NCBI GenBank assembly: GCA_910589075.1
Contig: CAJUSK010000005.1
Span: 62,001 to 126,000, forward strand
Source: an uncultured Lachnospiraceae bacterium
GTDB taxonomy: Bacteria; Bacillota; Clostridia; Lachnospirales; Lachnospiraceae
DNA length: 64,000 nucleotides
Reading direction: 5' to 3'
Both the position numbers and the translations under genes were made by a program. The notes below the pieces were generated by a model, which saw nothing but the letters and a program-made list of their open reading frames with translations, ran no database searches and was not told the origin of the DNA. Shown piece by piece: positions 33,832-42,837 of this stretch. Numbering within the stretch: the stretch's first letter is position 1; the number at the start of each line of letters is the position of its first letter.

Positions 33832-35054
33832 GCAAACATATCAGTATTGTGGGAATCGGCATGGGAAATCCCAATCTTTTGACGAAGGAAGCAAGATGTG
33901 CTCTGCTGGAAGCGGAACTGATTATCGGAGCCAAACGGATGCGGGGCACACTTCCGAAAAACTGTAAGGGCCAGTATCTGGAAACCAGTGACGGGAAAGA
34001 AATTCTGACGATGATCGAGCAGGCTGAGGGAGATCATATTGCAATCTGCATGTCAGGTGACAGCGGTTTTTTCAGTGGTACAAAAGGGATACTGTCCATG
34101 CTGGAAAAGAAATATGAGGTTCAGATTATGGCAGGTATTTCCAGTATTTCCTATCTGTCCGCCAAAAGCGGTATTTCCTGGCAGGATGCCTGCATTGTCA
34201 GTCTGCATGGAAGGAAGGAAAACTGGATACAGGCGGTGAAGACCCATGAAAAGACCTTCCTTGTGATGGGCGGCAGCCTGCGTACCATTGTGGAAAAACT
34301 GTGTCTTGCCCATCTGGAAGAGTGTATGCTGACCATCGGTATCCGACTGTCCTATCCGGATGAAAAAATTGTTACGGCCATGGCCAGTGAACTGATGGAA
34401 AAGGAAGAACGTCTGGATGAGCTGGATCATGCCCTGAGCGTGCTGTTCATTATGAACGAGCAGGCGGCCTGCAAAACGGCTTCTTTTGGCATTTCGGATG
34501 AAGAATTTATCCGGGGACAGGCGCCCATGACAAAGAGTGAGGTGCGCGCAGTGACCATGAGCAGACTGCACCTGAAAGAAAATGCCATTGCCTACGACAT
34601 TGGGGCCGGTACGGGTTCCGTGTCCATTGAGATGGCGGCGCAGGCATGGCGGGGCAGCGTATATGCCATCGAGAGCAGTTCACGGGCACTGGAGCTGCTG
34701 CGGGCGAACCGTGAGAAATTCATGGCGGATAATCTGGAGATTGTGGAAGGCAATGCGCCGGATGCCCTGCTGCCTCTTCCTGCGCCTGACACGGTGTTTA
34801 TCGGCGGAAGCAGACGGGAAAAGGAAGGCATTCTGAAAGGGGTGTTGTCAAAAAATGCCAGGGTACATATCGTGATGAACCTGATCTCCCTGGAATCTCT
34901 CGGTGAAGTGCTGGAACTGGTTAAAAAATATCATCTGGAAAATATGGAAATTACGCAGATTACGGCAGTGCGGGGCCGGGAAATTGCGGGACAGCATCTG
35001 ATGGACGGGCAGAACCCCGTGTTTATCGTATCCATGGACGGAAGCGGGTTTTAA
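33828..35054 (+). CDS. CbiE-CbiT fusion (precorrin-6Y C5,15-methyltransferase, decarboxylating)
   Basis: The N-terminal part (1 to about 205) is a tetrapyrrole methylase (VGIGMGNPNLLTKEA, CMSGDSGFFSGTKGI). The C-terminal part is a Rossmann-type methyltransferase (AYDIGAGTGSVSIEMA). The order equals CobL. Together they methylate C-5 and C-15 and remove the acetate carboxyl. The ATG at 33828 follows GAGGAG and overlaps the previous stop by 4 nt; the longer frame from 33675 is spurious. At 408 residues the length is normal for the fusion. Confidence 0.94.
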   Translation: MSKHISIVGIGMGNPNLLTKEARCALLEAELIIGAKRMRGTLPKNCKGQYLETSDGKEILTMIEQAEGDHIAICMSGDSGFFSGTKGILSMLEKKYEVQIMAGISSISYLSAKSGISWQDACIVSLHGRKENWIQAVKTHEKTFLVMGGSLRTIVEKLCLAHLEECMLTIGIRLSYPDEKIVTAMASELMEKEERLDELDHALSVLFIMNEQAACKTASFGISDEEFIRGQAPMTKSEVRAVTMSRLHLKENAIAYDIGAGTGSVSIEMAAQAWRGSVYAIESSSRALELLRANREKFMADNLEIVEGNAPDALLPLPAPDTVFIGGSRREKEGILKGVLSKNARVHIVMNLISLESLGEVLELVKKYHLENMEITQITAVRGREIAGQHLMDGQNPVFIVSMDGSGF

Positions 35055-35055
35055 A

Positions 35056-36486
35056 ATGGGTACGTTGAGCGGAAAGCGGCTGATGATTGCGGGCGTGGGC
35101 AGCGGCTGCGGAAAAACCACCGCAGTCTGCGGCATTTTATACGGGCTGAAAAAGCTGGGGCTGTCGGTGCAGGCTTTTAAGAGCGGGCCGGATTATATTG
35201 ATCCCATGTTCCATAAAAAGGTGCTGGGAACGGAAGGCGGCAATCTGGATCTGTTTTTTTCCGGAGAGGACGGTGTGCGCTGTCTGCTGGCAGAAGGGAT
35301 GGGGCAGAGGGATATTGCCATCGTGGAAGGTGCCATGGGATATTATGACGGTATCGGCATGACAGAAGCGGCCGGCTGCCATGCGCTGGCGCAGGCGGCG
35401 GGGCTGCCGGTGGTGCTGGTGGTGGATCCCGCCGGGATGGGCCTGTCCGTATGTGCCATGATACAGGGGTTTTTGCGGTACAGGCAGCCAAGTGCCATCA
35501 GAGGGATCCTGCTCAACAGGGTATCCCGGACCCGTTATGAAACCTTAAAACCCTTTGTGGAGAAGCTGGGAGTCAGCGTTTTGGGCTATATCCCGGTGCA
35601 GACGGATCTGGTTCTGGAAAGCCGCCATCTGGGGCTGGTGACGGCGGATGAAATAGAGGGATTTCTTCCAAAACTGGAACGGTTTTATAACCGGATCCGG
35701 CATACCATCCACTGGGAGCTGTTGCTGGGCCTGGCGGCAGAGGCACCGCCGGTTTTGATTCGTGACAATCGGTTTGCGGATGAAGCCTGCAATCTGTTGT
35801 CTGGGGACAGAGACGAGAAAAAGGCGGTAAAACTACGGATTGGCATTGCCCGTGACGAGGCGTTTTGCTTTCTCTACGAAGAGAATCTCCGGTATCTGGA
35901 AAGGCGGGGATGTGAACCGGTGTTTTTCAGCCCCCTCAGGGACAAAGGGCTGCCGGCGGGATTGGACGGTCTGATTCTGTGCGGCGGCTATCCGGAATTG
36001 TATGCCGGCTCATTATCTGAAAATACAGAGATGCGATCATCTGTCCGGGAGGCGGTTGCCGGCGGCATGCCCTGTATTGCGGAATGCGGCGGTTTTCTGT
36101 ATCTGCAGACAAGCCTGACGGATCATACAGGCGCAGTTTATGAAATGGCAGGTGTGCTGCCAGGCCGGGGATGTCTGGCGCGGGGGCTGAAACGGTTTGG
36201 ATATATTGAGCTGACTCTGGAGAAGGGACGGCTTTTCGGACTGGAAAAGCTGTCTGTACACGCTCATGAATTTCATTATTGCGACTGTAGTGAGCCGGGC
36301 AGTGATTTCCTGGCAAAGAAAGCCTCCGGGGCGGGCAGCTGGCAGACGGGGGTGGCAGCGGACAGACTGTATGCAGGGTTTCCCCATATTTATTTTCGGG
36401 GGAACGAAGCGTTTGCGGAAGGGTTTCTGGCACAGGCCGGCAGGTACAAAAAGCAGATGGAAGCCGGGAAAGGAAGGGGTTTTTGA
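35056..36486 (+). CDS. cbiA: Cobyrinate a,c-diamide synthase CbiA
   Basis: CbiA is a glutamine amidotransferase that adds amides at the a and c positions. It has an N-terminal ATP-binding deaminase-like domain (GVGSGCGKTT) and a C-terminal class I glutaminase-like domain (LCGGYPEL with the catalytic-type Cys, AECGGFLYLQ). The 476 residues are normal. The start lies 2 bases after the CbiET stop. It ends overlapping the cobT start in TGATG. Confidence 0.94.
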   Translation: MGTLSGKRLMIAGVGSGCGKTTAVCGILYGLKKLGLSVQAFKSGPDYIDPMFHKKVLGTEGGNLDLFFSGEDGVRCLLAEGMGQRDIAIVEGAMGYYDGIGMTEAAGCHALAQAAGLPVVLVVDPAGMGLSVCAMIQGFLRYRQPSAIRGILLNRVSRTRYETLKPFVEKLGVSVLGYIPVQTDLVLESRHLGLVTADEIEGFLPKLERFYNRIRHTIHWELLLGLAAEAPPVLIRDNRFADEACNLLSGDRDEKKAVKLRIGIARDEAFCFLYEENLRYLERRGCEPVFFSPLRDKGLPAGLDGLILCGGYPELYAGSLSENTEMRSSVREAVAGGMPCIAECGGFLYLQTSLTDHTGAVYEMAGVLPGRGCLARGLKRFGYIELTLEKGRLFGLEKLSVHAHEFHYCDCSEPGSDFLAKKASGAGSWQTGVAADRLYAGFPHIYFRGNEAFAEGFLAQAGRYKKQMEAGKGRGF

Positions 36487-37553
36487 TGGAGTCTTACTAT
36501 CCGTATGAGTTGTATGGCAGACCTGCAGACGAGCGGGCTGTGGCGCAGGCTCTGGCACAGTGGGACAGCGTGGCCAAGCCTTTGCACGGTCTGGGCAGGC
36601 TGGAGGATATGCTGGTCAGGATTGCAGGGATCCAGGGGACTGCGGATATTGCAATCCGCAGACGGGCCATACTGGTGTTCTGTGCAGACAACGGAGTTAC
36701 CGCCCAGGGCGTAACACAGACGGGCAGCCATGTAACCGCTCTGGTGGCGGACAATATTGCGTCGGGAAAAGCCAGTGTCAATCGAATGTGCGCAGAGAGC
36801 GGCACAGATGTGTATGCCGTGGATATAGGCATCCGGGATGCAGTACATGCCCGGGCCATGTTGTCCTGCCGGATCGGGAATGGCACAAAGGATTTTACCA
36901 GGGAGCCCGCCATGAGCCGGGCGCAGGTAATCCAGGCCATTGACACCGGTATCCGTCTGGTGGGCACATTGAAAGAGCAGGGGTACACGCTGCTGGGGAC
37001 AGGAGAAATGGGAATTGGCAATACCACCACGGCAGGGGCTGTGGCGGCGGCGCTTTTGCATCTGCCGGCGGAACAGACCACGGGCCGCGGCGCCGGACTG
37101 TCCGATGTGGGTCTGCAACGAAAACGACAGGTCATCGAAGAGGCCCTGCAGCGCTATCATCTGTGGGAAAAGCCGGTGCTGGATGTGCTGTCCTGTGTGG
37201 GCGGTTTTGATATAGCCGGTATGGCGGGGGCCTTTATAGGAGGCTGCATATATGGTGTTCCCATTGTCATCGACGGAATGATATCGGCCGTGGCGGCGCT
37301 GGCAGCCTCCATGCTCTGCAGACAGTCCGTCGGCTGTATGCTGGCTTCCCATATGAGCAGAGAACCCTGCATGACAGCGGTGATGGAACATCTGGGACTT
37401 TTCCCGGTGATTGACGGACGGCTGGCGCTGGGAGAAGGAACCGGCGCAGCGCTTTTATTCCCTATGCTGGATATGGCGGAAAGCGTTTATCGCAGCAATG
37501 AGACATTTGAAAATATCCATCTGGAACGTTATCAGAGATATGAGGAAAGCTGA
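36486..37553 (+). CDS. cobT: Nicotinate-nucleotide--dimethylbenzimidazole phosphoribosyltransferase CobT
   Basis: CobT makes alpha-ribazole phosphate for the lower ligand. Motifs include ADNGVTAQGVTQTG, LLGTGEMGIGNTTTA and the GRGAGLSDVGLQRK loop. The 355 residues are normal length. I place the start at the ATG at 36486, which overlaps the cbiA stop (TGATG), rather than the TTG at 36483. It has AAGGAAGGGG upstream. Confidence 0.95.
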   Translation: MESYYPYELYGRPADERAVAQALAQWDSVAKPLHGLGRLEDMLVRIAGIQGTADIAIRRRAILVFCADNGVTAQGVTQTGSHVTALVADNIASGKASVNRMCAESGTDVYAVDIGIRDAVHARAMLSCRIGNGTKDFTREPAMSRAQVIQAIDTGIRLVGTLKEQGYTLLGTGEMGIGNTTTAGAVAAALLHLPAEQTTGRGAGLSDVGLQRKRQVIEEALQRYHLWEKPVLDVLSCVGGFDIAGMAGAFIGGCIYGVPIVIDGMISAVAALAASMLCRQSVGCMLASHMSREPCMTAVMEHLGLFPVIDGRLALGEGTGAALLFPMLDMAESVYRSNETFENIHLERYQRYEES

Positions 37554-38117
37554 ATGTTGTGTCTGATTACCGGAGCTTCCGGAAGCGGGAAATCGGAATA
37601 TGCGGAAAATCTTGTATGCCGCCTTGCTCAAAGAGAGGGGATTCATCAGAAGGTATATATGGCGACCATGGAATGGGAAAGCGGCGCGGCCAGGGAACGG
37701 ATTGCGCGGCATCGAAAACAGCGGGCCGGCAAGGGATTTGTGACGGTGGAATCTCTGCTTGGGCTGAGAAGCCGGGAAATACGGCCTGCAGCCCACAGAA
37801 CAGAGCCGGCCGTTCTTTTGCTGGAATGTCTGTCCAGTTTGCTGGCCAATCTGATGTTTTCGGAGGGAATGGACAGGAAGGCGGCCGTGGAGGAAATTCT
37901 GTTTCAGGCAAAAATGGCGGAAAAGCTGTACTGCCACACAGTCATTGTTACGGATGAAATTTTTTCTGACGGAATCGAATATGGGGAGGACGTGCGGGCA
38001 TATTGCCAGGGGCTTGGCCTGGCAAACCGGGCGTTGGCCAAAGCGGCGGATGTGTTTTGTGAAGTGGTCTATTCCATTCCCCTGTATCTGAAAGGAGAAG
38101 CGGTATGTCGGTTTTGA
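37554..38117 (+). CDS. cobU: Adenosylcobinamide kinase/guanylyltransferase CobU
   Basis: CobU phosphorylates adenosylcobinamide and then guanylylates it. The P-loop GASGSGKSEYAE is intact, the ATMEWESGAARERIARH segment matches the guanylyl-accepting His region, and CLSSLLANLMF is the usual Walker B-like strand. At 187 residues it is normal. The ATG directly abuts the cobT stop. The next gene, cobS, overlaps by 13 bases. A second, shorter CobU-like gene lies after cobS. Confidence 0.93.
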   Translation: MLCLITGASGSGKSEYAENLVCRLAQREGIHQKVYMATMEWESGAARERIARHRKQRAGKGFVTVESLLGLRSREIRPAAHRTEPAVLLLECLSSLLANLMFSEGMDRKAAVEEILFQAKMAEKLYCHTVIVTDEIFSDGIEYGEDVRAYCQGLGLANRALAKAADVFCEVVYSIPLYLKGEAVCRF

Positions 38118-38881
38118 AAAGCCTGTGTCTGGCGTGCTCCATGTATTCCAGAATCCCGGTGCCCAAAGTGGCATGGGAAGAAAAAAACATGAAATATGTG
38201 CTCTGCTTTTTTCCCTGGATCGGTATTGTCATCGGCGCAGGCATGTATGGGCTTTGGCGGCTTCGGTCCCTGCTGGGGGTCCATATTCCCATGCCTGTGT
38301 TTGTGCTGACCGGGACAGTGCTGCCCATATGGATTTCCGGCGGAATCCATATGGACGGATTTATGGATACTGCGGATGCGCTCCATTCTTATCAGAGCAG
38401 GGAGAGAAAGCTGGAGATTATGCAAGATCCCCACACAGGTGCGTCTGCCTGTATCAGTCTGGCATGTGAAATGACGCTCTATGGGGCTGCGCTGTACTTT
38501 CTTCTGGAAGAGCGCCAGATCCTGTTTCTGGGAATCGGCTTCTTTCTGTCCCGGACATTGAGCGCTTTTGCATTGCTTACCATGAAAAATGCGCGGGGAG
38601 AGGGATTGGCTTATACTTTTGTATCCGGATCCAGCCGGCGGATTGTACTGGCTGTTTTATCCGTTTGGCTGTTTCTGGGGGTGGAAACGGCATTTTACCT
38701 GTATGGGCGGTATGGCCTTTTCTGTGTGGCGGCCAGTTTCCTGGTATTCTTTTATTATGAAATACTTGCATACAGGAAATTTGGAGGTCTCACCGGAGAT
38801 CTGGCAGGATGGTTTGTTGTGGTATACGAACTGGTGTTTGTATGGCTGACAGGTATAATGGGGTATCTATGGAACTTGTAA
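38105..38881 (+). CDS. cobS: Adenosylcobinamide-GDP ribazoletransferase CobS
   Basis: CobS is a polytopic membrane enzyme joining adenosylcobinamide-GDP and alpha-ribazole. The start MSVLKSLCLACSMYSRIPVP, the GGIHMDGFMDTADAL and the DPHTGASA motifs are characteristic. The 258 residues and five to six helices fit. It overlaps the end of cobU and the following CobU-like gene, showing tight packing. Confidence 0.94.
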   Translation: MSVLKSLCLACSMYSRIPVPKVAWEEKNMKYVLCFFPWIGIVIGAGMYGLWRLRSLLGVHIPMPVFVLTGTVLPIWISGGIHMDGFMDTADALHSYQSRERKLEIMQDPHTGASACISLACEMTLYGAALYFLLEERQILFLGIGFFLSRTLSAFALLTMKNARGEGLAYTFVSGSSRRIVLAVLSVWLFLGVETAFYLYGRYGLFCVAASFLVFFYYEILAYRKFGGLTGDLAGWFVVVYELVFVWLTGIMGYLWNL

Positions 38882-39273
38882 TCGGAGGCTGTTTTCAGGG
38901 AAAACTGGCTTATGTAAAAGAGAAACTGGCAGAACAGGGACATATATTGCAGGAGGCAGAAATACTGGAAGGCGGGGAGATGGGAGCCTGGAACAGAGAA
39001 ACTCCGCCCAGAGTTCTGAACGCCCTGCATCTGCTGATACGAAAGTATGTGATGGACGGCACACCGGAGGAAATCAGTCCGCTGTTGGAAGGACTGTTGG
39101 CAGAACATCCGGATCTGATTGTAATCTGTGATGAGGTGGGATGCGGGATTGTGCCCATAGACGAGAGGGAACGGACTTACCGGGAGATTGTGGGACGGAC
39201 GCTTTGCGGGCTGGCAGAGCGTGCCAAAGGAATGGAACGTATTACAGGGGGGCTGCCTGTCAAAATCAAGTGA
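38869..39273 (+). CDS. Short CobU-like protein with altered P-loop
   Basis: The 134-residue protein looks like a CobU paralog. It starts VIGGCFQGKLAYVKEKL, a P-loop with L in place of the final S/T, and ends ICDEVGCGIVPIDERERTYREIVGRT, a CobU C-terminal pattern. The central His region seen in full CobU is missing. It is about 50 residues shorter than CobU and overlaps cobS by 13 bases. It may be a binding-only or regulatory relative; similar short forms occur in Clostridial B12 operons. Its activity cannot be inferred. Confidence 0.85.
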   Translation: MELVIGGCFQGKLAYVKEKLAEQGHILQEAEILEGGEMGAWNRETPPRVLNALHLLIRKYVMDGTPEEISPLLEGLLAEHPDLIVICDEVGCGIVPIDERERTYREIVGRTLCGLAERAKGMERITGGLPVKIK

Positions 39274-39305
39274 TGGCCGCAGCCCCCGCTTTATGTGTTA
39301 CCGTG

Positions 39306-39890
39306 TTAACGCTCATTTAACAGTTGCTGAACAGGGCTCCATTCAATGTCAGGCAGATTCTTTTGGGTGACAGAAGAAGTCGCTTTCTTTTTGGCACTGA
39401 TTTTTGCCATATTGAAAAGCAGTGACAGTAAGGCAGCCACAGCGGCCACGCCCATCACCGCGCATGTGGGCATGATTCCCCAGCCGGTTTCTTCATACAC
39501 TGTGTAGATATATGTAATTACGCTGATGATGACACCGACAATCAGTAGAATAACAGGTGTTTCAAACATGTTTTTCTGCATACCGGAAACGGCCCATGAC
39601 TGGGGTTTCTGGCAGTGGGGACAGGTATCTGTAAATTCTTTGGAAAATATGTGTTTCTGGGTTGCATCACTGTGGATGGTATGTATCTTCTGGACAAGGT
39701 TTTTATGGGCCTGTTTTTCCAGCTTTTCTGTTTCCTGTAGTGTCAGTACTTTGAAATTGCTGTTATGTGTGGCTTCCGGACCGGTAATGTCCGCTATCTG
39801 CTGACCGCTGTCTTTCATACAGTGTTCACAGCGGAACGAATAGGGAACTTTTGCGCTTTCTGTGCGGGTGTGTTTAAAATAGGTACTCAT
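39306..39890 (-). CDS. Membrane protein with zinc-finger-like cysteines, unknown function
   Basis: The 194-residue protein has CEHC near residue 22 and CPHC near residue 92, which together could bind one zinc. Two membrane helices (about 112-130 and 137-158) and a basic C-terminal tail follow. Nothing links it by sequence to cobalamin. It is transcribed against the cobalamin run and has its own promoter. It may have arrived as a single gene. I do not recognise a family. Confidence 0.75.
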   Translation of the reverse strand: MSTYFKHTRTESAKVPYSFRCEHCMKDSGQQIADITGPEATHNSNFKVLTLQETEKLEKQAHKNLVQKIHTIHSDATQKHIFSKEFTDTCPHCQKPQSWAVSGMQKNMFETPVILLIVGVIISVITYIYTVYEETGWGIMPTCAVMGVAAVAALLSLLFNMAKISAKKKATSSVTQKNLPDIEWSPVQQLLNER

Positions 39891-39931
39891 TGGTGAAAAT
39901 CTCTCCCTTCATATCATTATTTTACTTCTTT

Positions 39932-39960
39932 AAAATAGCACAATTCCGGTTTTATTTCAA
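39932..39960 (-). promoter_or_regulatory. Sigma-A promoter for the zinc-finger membrane gene
   Basis: On the minus strand, TTGAAA (39960-39955) and TATTTT (39937-39932) are 17 bases apart with an extended -10 TGC. Confidence 0.6.
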
Positions 39961-40013
39961 TGATAATGACAGAAGCGGGGACATAAGGACTATACAGAAA
40001 AGAAAGGCAGGAT

Positions 40014-40643
40014 ATGCAAATGGAATTTATCTGGATCAGGCATGGGATGACGAAAGGCAACCGTGAAAAACGGTATGTGGGCGGCAGGACGGACGAAGGG
40101 TTGTGCGCACAGGGGCGGCAGGCCCTGGAAGAGATGCGGGGCCGCAATTTGTATCCGGAAGCAGACCGGGTCTATATCAGTCCGATGAAACGCTGCCTGG
40201 AAACGGCCGCTATTTTGTATCCGGACAGAGAAGGACGGATTGTGGAAGGATTCCGTGAATGTGATTTTGGATTGTTTGAAAATAAAAACGATGAGGAACT
40301 TTCACCTCTGCCCTTTTACCGGGACTGGGTGAACGGAAACGGAAAGGCGCCTTTTCCGGAGGGGGAAGATCCAAAGGCGTTTAAACGGCGGTGCTGGCAG
40401 ACGCTGATTCATCTGATGGCCAGGGAAGAGATGCCTGGAAAAACAGCATTTGTTGTGCATGGCGGTGTGATTATGGCCGTGCTTTCCGGACTGTGCGAAG
40501 AACGCAAAGACTTTTATGCATATTATACGGACAATGGGGGCGGCTATACCTGCACGGTGGATATGACCACAGGGGGATTGGTGCTGCGCCATTGCCGGAA
40601 ACTGTTTGAAACGGAATCAAATCAGATACCGGGGAAACTCTGA
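40014..40643 (+). CDS. Histidine phosphatase family protein (CobC-like alpha-ribazole phosphatase)
   Basis: The protein is a phosphoglycerate-mutase-like phosphatase. The catalytic RHG is near residue 9 (IWIRHGMT), the FRECDFGLFE acid is in the middle, and the second His is in VVHGGVIMAV. The 209 residues fit the family. Its location between cobalamin genes suggests the alpha-ribazole-5'-phosphate phosphatase role of CobC, but other phosphatase roles cannot be excluded. The start at 40014 follows AAAGG. Confidence 0.85.
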   Translation: MQMEFIWIRHGMTKGNREKRYVGGRTDEGLCAQGRQALEEMRGRNLYPEADRVYISPMKRCLETAAILYPDREGRIVEGFRECDFGLFENKNDEELSPLPFYRDWVNGNGKAPFPEGEDPKAFKRRCWQTLIHLMAREEMPGKTAFVVHGGVIMAVLSGLCEERKDFYAYYTDNGGGYTCTVDMTTGGLVLRHCRKLFETESNQIPGKL

Positions 40644-40725
40644 AAGGTTACGAAGCGGTTGAGAAAAAGATACAAAATCATAGACCGGGAACATTTTAAA
40701 TTCACACCCGTGAAAGGAGAAACGT

Positions 40726-41931
40726 ATGAATCTGGTATATGCCATGGGGATTGGGTTTTTACTGGACTGTGTATTGGGCGATCCGCATGTTCTGCCCCAT
40801 CCCGTCCGGTGGATGGGGAGGCTGATCTCGTTTCTGGAGAACAGGCTGCATGGAAAACGGACCAGGCCGGAAAGCGACGCAGAGCAGGGACGTTATGTAC
40901 AGGAGCGTACATGTGCGATGGAAAGCGAAGAGAAAACGGCAGGACAGAAGCGGCGGGAGATTTTGTGCGGGATGGTTTTGGTGCTGGCAGTTCTGACAGT
41001 AACCGGCATATGTGTATGGACACTCCGTCGTCTGGCATATAGCCTGTCCGTTGTGGGCGGGATTTTGACGGACGGCGTCCTCTTTTATTACAGCGTGGCT
41101 CCCCGCAGTCTGTATCGTGAGAGCATGGCGGTCTATGCGGCGTTGTCCCAGGGCTCTCTGCAAAAAGCCCGCAGGGCATTGTCCATGATTGTGGGACGGG
41201 ATACGGACTGTCTGGGGGAAGAGGGCGTTATCCGGGCCGCTGTGGAAACGGTGGCGGAAAATACGTCTGACGGTGTAACCGCCCCTTTGTTTTATATGGC
41301 ACTGGGGGGACCGGTGCTCTGTTATCTGTACAAAGCTGTCAATACCATGGATTCCATGGTGGGATACCACAATGATACCTATGAATATTTCGGAAAGGCA
41401 GCAGCCATAACGGACGATGTGTGGAATTATGTTCCGTCCAGGATGACTGCTTATGTCATGTTGCCGGTGGCGGCAGTTCTGATGAAGGGAAAAGGGATGT
41501 TTGGAAGATTGTCCTGCAAATTACATCCGTTTTTTTTTATACCCAAAAATAAAAAGACAGAATATTCAGACGATTCCAGAGATTTTAATTGTGTGAATTT
41601 TTCGAACAATTCAGAAAATATTTCTTTCAAAAATGCCATATTTTATCCTTATACGGATATAAAACGGGTGTTATTTGTTTATAGGAGGGACAGAAGGAAA
41701 CATAAGAGTCCAAATTCCGCACAGACCGAAAGTGTCTGTGCCGGTATGCTGGGTATACGGCTGGCGGGAGATGCCAGTTATTTTGGGAAAGTGGTGCACA
41801 AGCCCTGTATCGGGGATGATCTGCGTCCGCCTCTGCGGGAAGATATCAAACGGGCCAATGTTTTGATGTATGGCACGGCTGTTCTCAGCCTTGCGCTTCT
41901 GATGGCGGGTAGGATGGCGGTATATCTGTAG
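40726..41931 (+). CDS. cbiB: Adenosylcobinamide-phosphate synthase CbiB with AT-rich insertion
   Basis: CbiB joins aminopropanol phosphate to cobyric acid in the membrane. Clear family motifs are DCVLGDPHVLPHPVRWMG, ENTSDGVTAPLFY, AVNTMDSMVGY, HKSPNSAQTESVCAG and KPCIGDDLRPP. The 401 residues are about 80 longer than usual. A polar linker lies near residues 40-75. A Phe/Asn-rich segment near 265-315 (about 41,519-41,670) replaces the membrane helix normally found there. That DNA is much richer in A/T than its surroundings. The frame is open and the downstream motifs are intact, so the gene may be functional. The ribosome site is AAAGGAG. Confidence 0.9.
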   Translation: MNLVYAMGIGFLLDCVLGDPHVLPHPVRWMGRLISFLENRLHGKRTRPESDAEQGRYVQERTCAMESEEKTAGQKRREILCGMVLVLAVLTVTGICVWTLRRLAYSLSVVGGILTDGVLFYYSVAPRSLYRESMAVYAALSQGSLQKARRALSMIVGRDTDCLGEEGVIRAAVETVAENTSDGVTAPLFYMALGGPVLCYLYKAVNTMDSMVGYHNDTYEYFGKAAAITDDVWNYVPSRMTAYVMLPVAAVLMKGKGMFGRLSCKLHPFFFIPKNKKTEYSDDSRDFNCVNFSNNSENISFKNAIFYPYTDIKRVLFVYRRDRRKHKSPNSAQTESVCAGMLGIRLAGDASYFGKVVHKPCIGDDLRPPLREDIKRANVLMYGTAVLSLALLMAGRMAVYL

Positions 41932-41993
41932 CAGGCCCAATCCGGCAGATATATTGAAAGTATATGCATCGGTGATTTTTTTATGTACAGGAC

Positions 41994-42021
41994 TTGCAGT
42001 ATACAATCCAATCATTATAAT
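41994..42021 (+). promoter_or_regulatory. Sigma-A promoter for cbiC-cobD-cbiP
   Basis: TTGCAG (41994-41999) and TATAAT (42016-42021) are 16 bases apart in the spacer after cbiB. The leader to 42117 is about 88 bases and holds no B12-box-like sequence that I can see. Confidence 0.65.
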
Positions 42022-42116
42022 GATATGGAAGGCATAACGCTTATGGTCTCCAATGGGGGCAGAGTATGCGGCTGCCGGGTGTTGGCAGATATACCATGTA
42101 TGTTTAAGGAGAACTT

Positions 42117-42749
42117 ATGATCAGGATTTATAAACCGGAAGAGATTGAACAGGAAAGCTTCCGCATCATAGATGAAGAACTCAGACAGACGGGCAGGAAA
42201 CTTCCTGAAATGTATGCGCCTGTTATCAGGCGGGTCATCCATACGACGGCGGACTTTTCCTATCTGGACAGTCTGTATTTTTCGGATCATATTATGGAAA
42301 CGGTATGGGAGGCCCTGGATCAGGGCAGCAGTGTTGTCACTGATACCAATATGGCCAGGGCAGGGATCCATGCGGGGACTTTGGGCAGGCTGGGCGGAGA
42401 GGTGCTGTGTTATATGGGAGATGCGGACGTGGCGCGGCTTGCCAGACAGCGGCAGGTCACAAGGGCGTGCATAAGTATGGAAAAATCGGCGGAAGCGGCG
42501 CAGCCCTATATCTATGTGATCGGCAACGCACCCACGGCCCTCCTGCGGGTGGTGGAACTGGCCGAAGAGGGCCGGATCCGTCCCTGGTTTGTCATTGGCG
42601 CCCCGGTGGGGTTTGTCAATGTGACAGAGGCAAAAGAACGGTTGATTGCGTCGGGTATTCCCTGCATTGTTCCCAGAGGCAGAAAGGGCGGCAGCAATGT
42701 GGCAGCGGCAATTATGAATGCGTTGTTGTACGAAAAGGCAGGCCGGTAA
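42117..42749 (+). CDS. cbiC: Precorrin-8X methylmutase CbiC
   Basis: CbiC moves a methyl group from C-11 to C-12. Motifs include the catalytic-His region RVIHTTADF, VVTDTNMARAGI, GNAPTALLRV and APVGFVNVTEAK. The 210 residues are normal. AAGGAG precedes the ATG. The gene begins a second cobalamin run with its own promoter. Confidence 0.96.
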   Translation: MIRIYKPEEIEQESFRIIDEELRQTGRKLPEMYAPVIRRVIHTTADFSYLDSLYFSDHIMETVWEALDQGSSVVTDTNMARAGIHAGTLGRLGGEVLCYMGDADVARLARQRQVTRACISMEKSAEAAQPYIYVIGNAPTALLRVVELAEEGRIRPWFVIGAPVGFVNVTEAKERLIASGIPCIVPRGRKGGSNVAAAIMNALLYEKAGR

Positions 42750-42837
42750 CAAGACTGTTGATAGAGGATAAGCAGGCCGGCAATAAGACCGGCAAAAAAG
42801 GATAAGCAGCGAAGGCAAAGAAAGAGGTGGGGGATCC

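Noticed and set aside
39249..39287. Terminator spanning the stop of the short CobU-like gene
   Set aside because: GGGGGCTGC/GCAGCCCCC pairs well, but no T-tract follows; it may be only a hairpin.
42750..42837. Hairpin and short direct repeat between cbiC and cobD
   Set aside because: GCCGG/CCGGC is short and followed by A residues rather than T; probably not a terminator.
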